This document shows positions 19,088-27,271 of a DNA stretch of 64,000 bases, in pieces. A model generated the notes under the pieces. It worked only from the letters and a program-made list of their open reading frames with translations. It did not search any database and had not been told where the DNA came from. The translations under genes were made by a program, and so were the position numbers. Source of the DNA: Chloroflexota bacterium (lineage in GTDB: Bacteria > Chloroflexota > UBA11872). Position 1 is the stretch's first letter. Each line of letters begins with the position of its first letter. Location: assembly GCA_022824865.1 (NCBI GenBank), contig JAJDZD010000014.1, positions 42,095-106,094 of the forward strand. Reading direction: 5' to 3'.

Positions 19088-19843
19088 TTGCAGTTCCCCA
19101 ACCCCGTTCGGCAGAAAATCCAGGCTGGCCAGCCGTCCTACGGTTCGTTTCTGAACCTGGTCTCGCCGATCGCCGCCGAGGCGCTCGTCGTGGCCGGCTA
19201 CGAGTGGCTGGCCGTGGACGTGGAGCACGCCCAGTGGGACATCGGCACCACCACCGAGGCGTTCCGCGCCATTGAGTCCCGCGGCGGCATCCCCATGGCC
19301 CGCGTGGAGTCGCATGACCCGGTCGTGCTGGCCCGCACGCTGGACGCTGGCGCCATGGGCGTGATCGTTCCGCACGTCAGCACGGTCGAACAGGCCGAGG
19401 CCATCGCCGACGCCTGCCGCTATCCGCCCGTCGGCCACCGCTCCGCCGGCTCCGGCCGCGCCACCATCAACATGGCCGACCGCGACCGCATCAACGACGA
19501 GCTGCTGGTCTGCCCGCAGATCGAGGACATGGAAGGCGTCAACAACATCGAGGCCATCATGGCCGTGGACGGCATTGACGTGGCCTTCATCGGGCCGAAC
19601 GACCTGGCCATTTCCATGGGCCTCAACACGTCCGAGGCGTTTGTCGACGCCGACCACGTGGCCGCCATCGACGCGATCCTGGCCGGGGCCCAGGCCAACG
19701 GCAAGCCCGCCGGCACGCCAATCTCGGACGTGGCCAAGGCCCGTGAACTGGTCCAGCAGGGCTTCACCCTGATCGACTTCGGCAACGACCTGCGCATGCT
19801 CACCACCGCCGCCAGCGACGCCCTGGCTGGCATGAAGGCCTGA
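19088..19843 (+). CDS. HpcH/HpaI-type class II aldolase
   Basis: 251 residues from a TTG start with AGAAGAGG 7 bases upstream. The fold is the HpcH/HpaI (beta/alpha)8 aldolase: GYEWLAVDVEHAQWD near the N-terminus, GAMGVIVPHVSTVEQA for the substrate site, PQIEDMEGVNNIEAI with the metal-binding Glu, and VAFIGPNDLAISMG with the metal-binding Asp. Family members perform retro-aldol cleavage of 4-hydroxy-2-oxo acids to pyruvate plus an aldehyde. The next gene, 11 bp downstream, is a malate/lactate dehydrogenase, so the pair may process a hydroxy-oxo acid and its product. Confidence 0.85.
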   Translation: MQFPNPVRQKIQAGQPSYGSFLNLVSPIAAEALVVAGYEWLAVDVEHAQWDIGTTTEAFRAIESRGGIPMARVESHDPVVLARTLDAGAMGVIVPHVSTVEQAEAIADACRYPPVGHRSAGSGRATINMADRDRINDELLVCPQIEDMEGVNNIEAIMAVDGIDVAFIGPNDLAISMGLNTSEAFVDADHVAAIDAILAGAQANGKPAGTPISDVAKARELVQQGFTLIDFGNDLRMLTTAASDALAGMKA

Positions 19844-19854
19844 CGCCGGCGGCC

Positions 19855-20874
19855 ATGAAATACGTCACCAACGACAAGGTCGCCGTGATGGGCGCGGCCG
19901 GCGCCGTGGGTTCCAACATCGTCCAGTCCCTGCTGGCCACCGGCGCCGCCAACCGCATCGCCATGTTCGACCCCTTTGGGCCCGGCCTGGAGGGCGCGAC
20001 GGCCGAGATTCACCACTGCGGCTTCCCAGGCGCCGAGGTCACCTGGACCACCGACGCCGCCGAAGCCCTGACCGACGCGGCCTACGTACTCAGTTCCGGC
20101 GGCGCGCCGCGTCGCGAGGGCATGACCCGCGAAGACCTCCTGCGCGGCAACGCCGAAATCGCCGCCCAACTGGGACTCGACATCGCCGCCAATGCGCCCG
20201 ACGCCAAACTGGTCGTCATCGTCTTTAACCCGGCCGACGTCACTGGGCTGGTCACCCTGGTGCATTCCGGACTGCCCGCCTCACGCGTCAGCACGCTGGC
20301 CGGCCTGGACAGCACCCGCCTGCAAACCCGCCTGGCCGAGCACTTCGGCGTGTCCCAATCCCGCGTCACTGGCTGCCGCACCTACGGCGGCCACGGCCAG
20401 GAGATGGCGCTGTTCAAGGGCGAAACGCGCATTGACGGCGTCCTGCTGAACGACGTCATCGCGGGCGCCGCCACGGTGAACGGGATTGGCCTGGACGCCG
20501 ACGGCTGGGCCGGTATCCGCCAGGACGTGCTGGACGGCGGCTCGCGCATCATCAAGCTGCGCGGACGCTCATCCTTCCAGTCGCCCGGCCACCAGACGGC
20601 CATGATGGTTCACGCCGCCGCCGGCGGGTCGACCTTCGAGTGGCCCTGCGGCGCCTATCTGACAGGCGAGCCGTACTCGCACGTGATGATGGCCATGCCC
20701 GCTGAGCTCGGGCCGGACGGCGTTGCCTGGTCCATGCCGCAGGGTGACGACGCGGAGCTGGCGGAACTCGACGCCGCCTACGTTCACCTGCAGGCGCTGC
20801 GCGACGAGACCATCGAGATGGGCATCATCCCGCCCGTCGACGAATGGGCCTCCGTCAACCCAAACCTGGCCTGA
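19855..20874 (+). CDS. Malate/lactate dehydrogenase family protein
   Basis: 339 residues. NAD-binding MGAAGAVGSNIVQSLL at the N-terminus, the mobile loop SSGGAPRREGMTREDLL with the substrate-orienting Arg, LDSTRLQTRLA with the second Arg, and the catalytic His in TYGGHGQEMALF. The double Arg in the loop suggests malate rather than lactate (inference). GAAGAVG resembles the MDH type more than LDH. Probably cotranscribed with the aldolase gene immediately upstream. Its stop lies 6 bp from the stop of the convergent peroxiredoxin-like gene. Confidence 0.85.
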   Translation: MKYVTNDKVAVMGAAGAVGSNIVQSLLATGAANRIAMFDPFGPGLEGATAEIHHCGFPGAEVTWTTDAAEALTDAAYVLSSGGAPRREGMTREDLLRGNAEIAAQLGLDIAANAPDAKLVVIVFNPADVTGLVTLVHSGLPASRVSTLAGLDSTRLQTRLAEHFGVSQSRVTGCRTYGGHGQEMALFKGETRIDGVLLNDVIAGAATVNGIGLDADGWAGIRQDVLDGGSRIIKLRGRSSFQSPGHQTAMMVHAAAGGSTFEWPCGAYLTGEPYSHVMMAMPAELGPDGVAWSMPQGDDAELAELDAAYVHLQALRDETIEMGIIPPVDEWASVNPNLA

Positions 20875-20880
20875 CCTCGG

Positions 20881-21339
20881 CTAGCTGAGGATCCGCAGCA
20901 CCTCTTCGGGCATCAACCGCCCGACGTTGGTGGCGCTGTAGACCGCGTGCTCCACGCGGCGGTCCGCATCCAGCACGAAGGCGCTGGCCTGGTGCGACTG
21001 CCGGTCCTCGTTTCGGTACGCCCCCAGCGCGTCCACCGAGTCCGGGTAGGCGAGGTCGCCCACCAGCGACACGTCCACCTGCAAACGCTCGCGCGTCGCC
21101 GCGGCGTCCGCGGCCGAATCGACCGACAGCCCCACCACCTGCACGCTCAGCGCGGTAAAGGCGTCCAGCACGTAGCTATAGGCGACTAACTGCCGCCGGC
21201 AATGCGATCACCAGTGGCCGCGATAGAACAGCAGCACCGCAGGTCCGGCGTCCAGGTCGTCCGGTATGCGGGCCGGTCGGCCGTCGTCCCAGCGCCCCGT
21301 CAGTTCGGGAAATCGGTCGCCCACGTTCAGTCGCGTCAT
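20881..21339 (-). CDS. Peroxiredoxin/redoxin-like candidate selenoprotein (UGA = Sec44)
   Basis: Two open segments in the same frame are separated only by UGA at 21210-21208. Read through, they give one 152-residue AhpC/TSA-like redoxin: LNVGDRFPEL at the start, VLLFYRGHW-U-SHCRRQL in the active site, then VVGLSVDSAADA and a normal C-terminus. Homologues have FYRGxWCPYCRxQL here, so UGA replaces the peroxidatic Cys and leaves U-x-x-C. A SECIS-like hairpin follows the UGA. Start ATG 21339 has GGAGAGG 9 bases upstream. Predicted role: peroxide or disulfide reduction. If UGA were a stop, an active-site truncation would leave a perfectly conserved downstream frame, which is less likely. Confidence 0.85.
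21181..21197 (-). promoter_or_regulatory. Bacterial SECIS-like stem-loop downstream of in-frame UGA
   Basis: Ten bases after the UGA the transcript reads GGCGGC-AGUUA-GUCGCC, which folds into a 6-bp stem (one G-U pair) with a 5-base loop. The second loop base is G followed by U, as in bacterial SECIS elements that bind SelB. UGA-to-loop spacing is 16 bases, within the published 16-37 range. It lies inside the coding sequence, as expected for bacteria. A weaker alternative hairpin UGCC-GGC-GGCA overlaps it. Confidence 0.7.
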
Positions 21340-21486
21340 GCCGGTCATCCTCTCCACCGCGGCACCCGCAGCGTGGCGGTTCACGAATCGCCGGTCAACT
21401 CTCGTCCGCCCGAGACGCTCCTCTTCCCGTCGCCGCTCCGGTCTGCCAGAATCGGACAACCCGTGAAGCCTCTGCGAGTGAACCCC

Positions 21487-21828
21487 ATGACGACTGACCA
21501 GCCCGCCATCACCGCCTACCTCAAGCCCGTCTGCGGCTGGAGCGCCGGCGTTCGCGCCGTGTTCGACAAGTACAGCCTCGACTATGAGGACAAGGACATC
21601 ATCAACGACGCGACCAACTACTACGAGATGGTCGCCAGGAGCGGCCAGCCGCTCTCACCCTGCGTCGTCGTGGACGGCCGCATGCTGGCCGACGTCAGTG
21701 GCGAGGAAGTCGAAGCCTGGCTGGCCTCCAAGGGCTACATCCAGCAAAACAACCTCCCCACCCCCGTCCCCATCGACCGCGCCTGCCCCGACGAACTCCA
21801 CGCGGCGAGCGTCACCTTCGAGGAGTAG
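21487..21828 (+). CDS. Glutaredoxin-like protein
   Basis: 113 residues with a thioredoxin-fold glutaredoxin core: TAYLKPVCGWSAGVRAVFDKY (key motif CGWS at residues 16-19), then SGQPLSPCVVVDGRML, where the cis-Pro/substrate loop is S-P rather than the usual T-V-P, and a C-terminal helix segment (SGEEVEAWLASKG). Monothiol-like CGWS suggests glutathione or low-molecular-thiol exchange, or Fe-S handling. Divergent from the candidate seleno-peroxiredoxin across 147 bp, a plausible shared control region, so it may be its reductant (inference). A GTG three codons upstream is an alternative start. Confidence 0.8.
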   Translation: MTTDQPAITAYLKPVCGWSAGVRAVFDKYSLDYEDKDIINDATNYYEMVARSGQPLSPCVVVDGRMLADVSGEEVEAWLASKGYIQQNNLPTPVPIDRACPDELHAASVTFEE

Positions 21829-21926
21829 AACCAACGCCGGCACCGCGCAGCCGTCGGAAGCCGGATCAGGCTGATTTCTATAATTCGGGCCAGGCATTCG
21901 CCGACTGGCGGCGAGGAGGCAGTGCT

Positions 21927-23093
21927 GTGAGCAGGCTGCTGATCACCTTGCAGCCGTCTGTGTTGCGGTGGGCGCGCGAGCGGGCAAGGCTGGACGTCGA
22001 CGTGCTCGCCCGAAAGGTCGGCGTACGGCCGGAACGTGTGGCCGAATGGGAAGCCTCGGGCACGATCACAGTTGCGCAAGCCGACAAGGTCGCGCATCAC
22101 ACCCACACGCCAGTGGGTTTTCTGTATTTGGACGAGCCGCCCGAAGATCGTCTGCCAATCTCCGACTTTCGGACCCGAAACGTCGGCGCGCCTGAGCGAC
22201 CGAGTCCTGACCTCCTGGAGACGGTCTACCTCATGCAGCGCCGTCAGGCTTGGATGCACGACGACCTCGTTGAGGAAAAGAGCGACCCGTTGGACTTTGT
22301 GGGAGTCTTTAGTCTGGACTCTCGGCCTGAGCGTGTAGCTACGGCAATGCGCGATGCACTGCAGTTGAGCGACGGATGGGCCGCGGCCGAGGGCACTTGG
22401 TCAGATGCCTTGAGACGGCTTCGGGATCGAATCGAAGATGCCGGCGTACTTGTCGTGTTCAATGGAATCGTTGGAAACAACACGCGGCGCAAGCTCGACC
22501 CGAACGAATTTCAGGGCTTTGCCCTTGTCGACGAATATGCCCCGTTGGTGTTCGTTAACAGCGCTGATTTCAAGGCCGCGCAGATATTCACCTTGGCCCA
22601 CGAATTGGCGCATATCTTTATTGGAGTGGATGGAGTCTCTCGGTTCGAGGCACTGCAGCCTCCGCCGGACGAGACTGAGAACTTCTGCAATAGCGCCGCT
22701 GCTGAGTTTCTGGTACCGGAGGCAGAGCTAAGTGAGTTCTGGAGTGACGTTAGACGAGCGCGGGATCCATATCAGTCCATTGCGCGTCACTTCAAAGTAA
22801 GTTCACTTGTCGCCGCACGTCGTGCCCTCGATTCTGAGTTGATCAGCCGGCGGATGTTCTTCGATTTCTACTCAGACTATAGGGATGATGAACTCCGCAG
22901 TATTCGGCGTGGCGAGTCTGGCGGTGGGAACTTCTGGAGCACTCAGCGATGGCGTATTGGTCCGCGATTCGGCACGGCCGTTGCTCGAGCCGTCAAGGAG
23001 GGTCGCCTGCCGTATCGTGAGGCATATGGCCTTACCGGCATTCGCGGCGAGACCTTTGAGCGCATGCCTGAGAAGATGGGCCTGCCGATTTAG
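21927..23093 (+). CDS. HTH plus ImmA/IrrE metallopeptidase protein
   Basis: 388 residues. An XRE-type helix-turn-helix occupies residues 8-50 (VLARKVGVRPERVAEWEASG). The ImmA/IrrE zinc peptidase domain has HELAH at about 225-229 (IFTLAHELAHIF) and the downstream EAFCN-like segment ENFCNSAAAEFLVP with the third zinc ligand Glu. Family members are antitoxins or cleave repressors. Codon use is more AT-rich than the neighbourhood. The stop overlaps the GTG start of the PIN gene by one base, so the two act as a module. Starts at GTG 21927, with GAGGAGG 8 bases upstream. Confidence 0.88.
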   Translation: MSRLLITLQPSVLRWARERARLDVDVLARKVGVRPERVAEWEASGTITVAQADKVAHHTHTPVGFLYLDEPPEDRLPISDFRTRNVGAPERPSPDLLETVYLMQRRQAWMHDDLVEEKSDPLDFVGVFSLDSRPERVATAMRDALQLSDGWAAAEGTWSDALRRLRDRIEDAGVLVVFNGIVGNNTRRKLDPNEFQGFALVDEYAPLVFVNSADFKAAQIFTLAHELAHIFIGVDGVSRFEALQPPPDETENFCNSAAAEFLVPEAELSEFWSDVRRARDPYQSIARHFKVSSLVAARRALDSELISRRMFFDFYSDYRDDELRSIRRGESGGGNFWSTQRWRIGPRFGTAVARAVKEGRLPYREAYGLTGIRGETFERMPEKMGLPI

Positions 23094-23614
23094 TGACCGC
23101 GAGTTCAGCGGCGCCCGAGCCGAGAACCTTTGTTCTCGATACCAACGTGTTCGTGACAGCCTTTCGCCAGTACTATGCGCCAGACCTTTGTCCGGGGTTC
23201 TGGGAGAGTCTTACGCATTATGCCCACCAGGGAAGAGTATCGAGTATCGATAGAGTTCGTGCGGAGCTTCTATATCCGGCTGGCTTAGTCGAATGGGCTG
23301 ATCGGGTCGCCGGCGTGATGTTCGTTTCTACTGCTGAACGAGACGTTGTACAGACTTTCTCGGAGATGCACCAGTGGGTCCGGCAGAGACGACAATACTC
23401 TCAGGCCTCTGAGGATGAGTTTTCTCGAGTAGCCGACGGATGGATTGCAGCCTACGGAAAAGTGCATAACGCGATCGTAGTTACTCATGAAGCGCTTAGG
23501 CCGGAGTCAAAGAACAGAGTTCCCCTGCCGAATGTCTGTACGCAATTCGGAGTCCAGTACCAGGACATTTACACCGTGTTGCGTGAGCTTGATATTAGGT
23601 TCGACTGGCGTTGA
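23093..23614 (+). CDS. DUF4411 family PIN-like protein, putative toxin
   Basis: 173 residues. The PIN-type first motif FVLDTNVFVTAFRQYY is at residues 12-27, a conserved Glu in SIDRVRAELL follows, and later acidic/Asn positions include DGWIAAYGKVHNAIVVTHE. DUF4411 proteins are regularly encoded directly after an XRE/ImmA protein, as here, and are taken to be ribonuclease-like toxins. GTG start overlaps the upstream stop (TAGTG). AT-richer than flanking housekeeping genes, suggesting horizontal acquisition between the glutaredoxin and pheT genes. Confidence 0.8.
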   Translation: MTASSAAPEPRTFVLDTNVFVTAFRQYYAPDLCPGFWESLTHYAHQGRVSSIDRVRAELLYPAGLVEWADRVAGVMFVSTAERDVVQTFSEMHQWVRQRRQYSQASEDEFSRVADGWIAAYGKVHNAIVVTHEALRPESKNRVPLPNVCTQFGVQYQDIYTVLRELDIRFDWR

Positions 23615-23715
23615 CAGCTGGTGTTGATTACGAGTGTCGGGCAAAGTGGGTGTAGATTTGGGCGGTTCCGCTCAGATGCGTTGAAAACTACGATCCTGAC
23701 CGGGACGAGTCCGGC

Positions 23716-26238
23716 CTAGCCGCGCAACTCGGCTCCTAACCGGTGCTGCAACGCCCGCACCACCCGGTTGTGTGCCCGGTCGGCCTGCTTGTCCGTTAGC
23801 GTCCGGTCCGGCGCGGCGTAGCTGAGGGCGTAGGCGAGGCTGCGTTTGCCGGCGGGGATTTGTTCGCCGCGGTATTCGTCGAAAAGGCGGGCCGACTGAA
23901 GGAGCGGGCGGCCGGCGCGCAGAATGGCGTCGTACACGTCGGCCTGCGTCACCTCGGCGTCAACCACGATCGCCAGGTCGCGCAGGGCTGAGGGGTACTC
24001 CGACCAGGCGCTGAAACTGGGAGGGCCAGCGGAGGCTTCGCGAACCGCGGGCATGTCCACCAGCAATGCCCAGGACCGCTCGTCCAGGTCGAAGGCCGCG
24101 GCGACCTCGGCGTCCACCTCGCCATAGGCGGCTAGCAGATTTCCTCGGTGGGTAACCGCAGCGGCAGCGCCCGCCGCAAAGGTCGGGTGCTGGAGGTCGT
24201 CGTGGCTCGTCTCGTCGGCTGGCACGCCTGAGCGAGACAGCAGCTCATCCACCACGCCGCGCACGAACGGCAGTTCAACGGTGCCGGTTTCGTTCCAGCG
24301 GCCGGCGCTGACGCGCTCGCCGATCACGGCGGTGAGGAAGTTCGGTTCCTCCGGCAGGTCGCCGTCGCGCGCCAGGAACGAGGGCTGATAGTCAAAGAGC
24401 AACAGGTCGCGGTCGGCGTGCCGCCGGTTGGCGCGCAGGGTTTCCAGCATGGTGCCCAGGCCGGTCAGGCGCAGGACGTTCTCTTCCATCGAGAGCGGGT
24501 TGCGCAGGCGCAGCGGCTCGCGGTCCAGCGGCAGTAGCCGGTCCGCCAGGGCACGTCCCGCGTCGTCCATGGCCGACTCGTGCACTGCGGCCCATGCGTC
24601 GGCGTCGCCCAGCGGCGTGTCCGGCGAGGCGTCCAGCAGGTCCGGCGGCACCAGACGAGCCATGCGGGCCTCGCTGGTCAGCGCGTAGGTCACGCACTCG
24701 GCAAAGCCCAGGCCCGCCATCACGTCCCGCGCCTCGTCGTCGCGTTCGTCGATCTCTCCCGGCGCCAGGTCCATCACCTGCCCTGTGGGTAGCGTGTCCG
24801 GAATGCGCTCGTAGCCGACCAGGCGGGCCACTTCTTCCACCACGTCCGCCGGCGCCGTCACGTCGCGACGCCAGAACGGCGGAGTCACGCATAGCTCGTC
24901 GCCGTCCTCGTCCAGCCCGAACTCCAGCGAGTTGAGCGCCTGCCGAACCTCGCCGCGGTCGTAAGCCACGCCCATTAGCCGCTCGATGCGGTCGAACGCC
25001 AGCGACACCGCCGCCGGATCCGAAGGCTCGGGATAGGCGTCGGCCGTCAGGAACTCGCCCCGGCCGGCGCCGATCTCCTCGATTAGCTGTACGCAGCGCC
25101 GCAGCGCCAGCACCGTCAGTTCCGGCGGCAGGCCCTTCTCGAAGCGTCGCGACGCCTCGCTGCGCAAGTTCAGGCGATGCGCCGTACGGCGAATGCTGAC
25201 CGGGTCGAAGGTGGCCGATTCCAGCAACACGGACGACGTCGTGTCGGTGACCTCGGTGTCGAGGCCGCCCATAACGCCCGCCAGCGCCACCGGCCCCTCG
25301 GCGTCCACGATGCACAGGGTCTCGGGCGTCAGCTCGCGGTCCTGGCCGTCCAGGGTCACCAGGCGCTCGCCCGGCCGCGGCGTGCGAACCCCGATGAAGC
25401 CGCCGCGCACAGTGTCCCAGTCGAAGGCATGCAGCGGCTGCCCCAGTTCCAGCATCACGTAGTTGGTCGCGTCCACGATCGTGCTGATCGGACGCACCCC
25501 CGCCTGTTCCAGCCGGTCCCGTATCCAGGCCGGCGACTCGCCCACCTTCACTTCGTGCACGAGGGCGGCCGAATACCGCGCGCAGAGCGCCGGATCGTCG
25601 ATCTGCAATTGAACCGGCTGGCTCGGTCCATGCTCCCCCGCGCGATGGTCCGGAATCGGCGAGCTCACCTGCGTTCCGTACAGCGCCGCCGCCTCGCGGG
25701 CGATGCCCAGCACCGAGAGCGCGTCGGGGCGATTGGCCTTGAGCTCAAACTCCAGCACCTCGCCGCCCAGCGCCTCCGCCAGCGGCTGGCCCAGCGGCGC
25801 GTCGGAATCCAGGACCAGGATTCCCTCGTGGTCGTCGCTGATGCCCAGTTCCTTCGTGGAGCACAACATGCCGCGCGAGACCACGCCCCGAATGCGCGTC
25901 GGCTTCAGCTCCTTCAACACCGGCTCGTCGGCGTAGGGATCCCACAGGCGCGCGCCTGCGGGCGCGAAAGCTATACGGTCGCCCGCCTCGAAGTTCCAGG
26001 CGCCGCAGACCACCTGGATTTCCTCGCTGCCCGTGTTCACGGTCGGCAGATTCAGTCGGTCGGCGTTGGGGTGCGGGTCGATACGTACGACTTCGCCAAC
26101 CACAATGCGGTCCCAGTGTTCACCGGCGCGGTGGATTGCTCCGACCTCGAAACCCGCATTGGTCAGCCGGGTGGCCACGTCGTCCACGGACGCCTCGATC
26201 CCCGTCAGTTCGCACAGCCACTCGAAGGGAACGCGCAT
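23716..26238 (-). CDS. pheT: Phenylalanine-tRNA ligase beta subunit
   Basis: 840 residues, full length. Order: short core GIEASVDDVATRL, tRNA-binding OB-domain (VGEVVRIDPHPNADRLNL ... VCGAWNFEAGD), B3/B4 editing region with YVMLELGQPLHAFD, B5 domain (SLAFDRIERLMGVAY), catalytic-like core, and the C-terminal anticodon-binding ferredoxin domain (SEYPSALRDLAIVVDAEV). Works as an alpha2-beta2 enzyme with PheS to charge tRNA-Phe. Separated from pheS by 3 bp, same operon. Confidence 0.97.
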   Translation of the reverse strand: MRVPFEWLCELTGIEASVDDVATRLTNAGFEVGAIHRAGEHWDRIVVGEVVRIDPHPNADRLNLPTVNTGSEEIQVVCGAWNFEAGDRIAFAPAGARLWDPYADEPVLKELKPTRIRGVVSRGMLCSTKELGISDDHEGILVLDSDAPLGQPLAEALGGEVLEFELKANRPDALSVLGIAREAAALYGTQVSSPIPDHRAGEHGPSQPVQLQIDDPALCARYSAALVHEVKVGESPAWIRDRLEQAGVRPISTIVDATNYVMLELGQPLHAFDWDTVRGGFIGVRTPRPGERLVTLDGQDRELTPETLCIVDAEGPVALAGVMGGLDTEVTDTTSSVLLESATFDPVSIRRTAHRLNLRSEASRRFEKGLPPELTVLALRRCVQLIEEIGAGRGEFLTADAYPEPSDPAAVSLAFDRIERLMGVAYDRGEVRQALNSLEFGLDEDGDELCVTPPFWRRDVTAPADVVEEVARLVGYERIPDTLPTGQVMDLAPGEIDERDDEARDVMAGLGFAECVTYALTSEARMARLVPPDLLDASPDTPLGDADAWAAVHESAMDDAGRALADRLLPLDREPLRLRNPLSMEENVLRLTGLGTMLETLRANRRHADRDLLLFDYQPSFLARDGDLPEEPNFLTAVIGERVSAGRWNETGTVELPFVRGVVDELLSRSGVPADETSHDDLQHPTFAAGAAAAVTHRGNLLAAYGEVDAEVAAAFDLDERSWALLVDMPAVREASAGPPSFSAWSEYPSALRDLAIVVDAEVTQADVYDAILRAGRPLLQSARLFDEYRGEQIPAGKRSLAYALSYAAPDRTLTDKQADRAHNRVVRALQHRLGAELRG

Positions 26239-26241
26239 GGC

Positions 26242-27264
26242 TCAGCGCAACTGCCGCAGGAACCGCAGATCGTTGCGGTAGAAGGACCGGATGTCGGTTA
26301 CGCCGTACTTGAGCATGGCAATGCGCTCCACCCCCATGCCGAAGGCGAAGCCCTGGTACACGTCCGGGTCGTAGCCCACGTCGGCCAGCACCTTCGGGTG
26401 GACCATGCCGGAACCCAGGATTTCGATCCAGCCGGTCCCGCCGCACACCGGACAGCCGTCGCCGTTGCAGGCGTGGCAGGACATCTCGGCCTCGGCGCTG
26501 GGCTCCGTGAACGGGAAGTAGCTGGATCGAATCCGCAGTTCGCGGTCAGGGCCGAACATGGCCCGCACGAAGTAGGTCAGCGTTCCACGCAGGTCGGCCA
26601 TCGTGATGTGCTTGTCGATGGCCAGGCCCTCGACTTGCATGAACTCGGCCTCGTGCGAGGCGTCGCGGTCCTCGTAGCGATAGACCTTGCCGGGCACGAT
26701 CACCCGTACCGGCGGCTGGATCTGCTCCATCACTCTCGCCTGGACCGGCGACGTGTGGGTTCGCAGCAACAGTTCTCCCGGCCGGGCCTTGTCGTCGATG
26801 TGGAACGTGTCCCACATGTCCCGCGCCGGGTGGTCCGCCGGGATGTTCAGTAACTCGAAGTTGTAGCGATCCCACTCCACCTCGGGGCCGCTGACGGCCC
26901 GGAAGCCCAGCGGCGCCAGCACGCGCCGGATCTCCCGCAGGGTTCGCGTCAGCGGGTGCAGGCTGCCCAGTCGCACTGGATACCCGGGCATGGTCACGTC
27001 CACCTGCGCGCCGTCAGCGCCGCGACGCAGTTCGGTCTGGCGGGTCTCCAGGGCCTCTTCCAGCTCGCGCCGCGCCGCGTTCGCCGCCTGGCCGGCTTCG
27101 CGACGCTCCTCGCGCGGCAGGCTGCCGACCGAACGCAGCAACCCGGTTAGTTCGCTGCGCCGCCCCAGGTGCGTGACGCGCCACTGCTCCAGCGCCGCGT
27201 CGTCCGCGGCGGCCGCAAGCTCGGCGCGTGCGGAGGTCAGCAGGGCGTCAAGTCGCTCTTGCAC
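26242..27264 (-). CDS. pheS: Phenylalanine-tRNA ligase alpha subunit
   Basis: 340 residues. N-terminal coiled-coil (LTSARAELAAAADDAALEQW) then class II motifs: HPLTRTLREIRRVLAPLGF with the substrate region, motif 2 in KVYRYEDRDASHEAEFMQVEG, and motif 3 in GFAFGMGVERIAMLKYG. A zinc-like cluster HACNGDGCPVCGGTGW is an insertion seen in many bacterial PheS proteins. Supplies the active site of the alpha2-beta2 synthetase. Starts 7 bp after the methyltransferase stop; cotranscribed. Confidence 0.97.
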   Translation of the reverse strand: MQERLDALLTSARAELAAAADDAALEQWRVTHLGRRSELTGLLRSVGSLPREERREAGQAANAARRELEEALETRQTELRRGADGAQVDVTMPGYPVRLGSLHPLTRTLREIRRVLAPLGFRAVSGPEVEWDRYNFELLNIPADHPARDMWDTFHIDDKARPGELLLRTHTSPVQARVMEQIQPPVRVIVPGKVYRYEDRDASHEAEFMQVEGLAIDKHITMADLRGTLTYFVRAMFGPDRELRIRSSYFPFTEPSAEAEMSCHACNGDGCPVCGGTGWIEILGSGMVHPKVLADVGYDPDVYQGFAFGMGVERIAMLKYGVTDIRSFYRNDLRFLRQLR

Positions 27265-27271
27265 CGTCGGG

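Noticed and set aside
21208..21459. Treating the upstream half of the redoxin as a separate 83-residue gene ending at UGA
   Set aside because: The fold is cut at the active site and the same frame resumes immediately; selenocysteine insertion explains both halves better.
25177..26853. A 558-codon plus-strand frame opposite pheT/pheS
   Set aside because: Antisense to two essential genes, no domain features.
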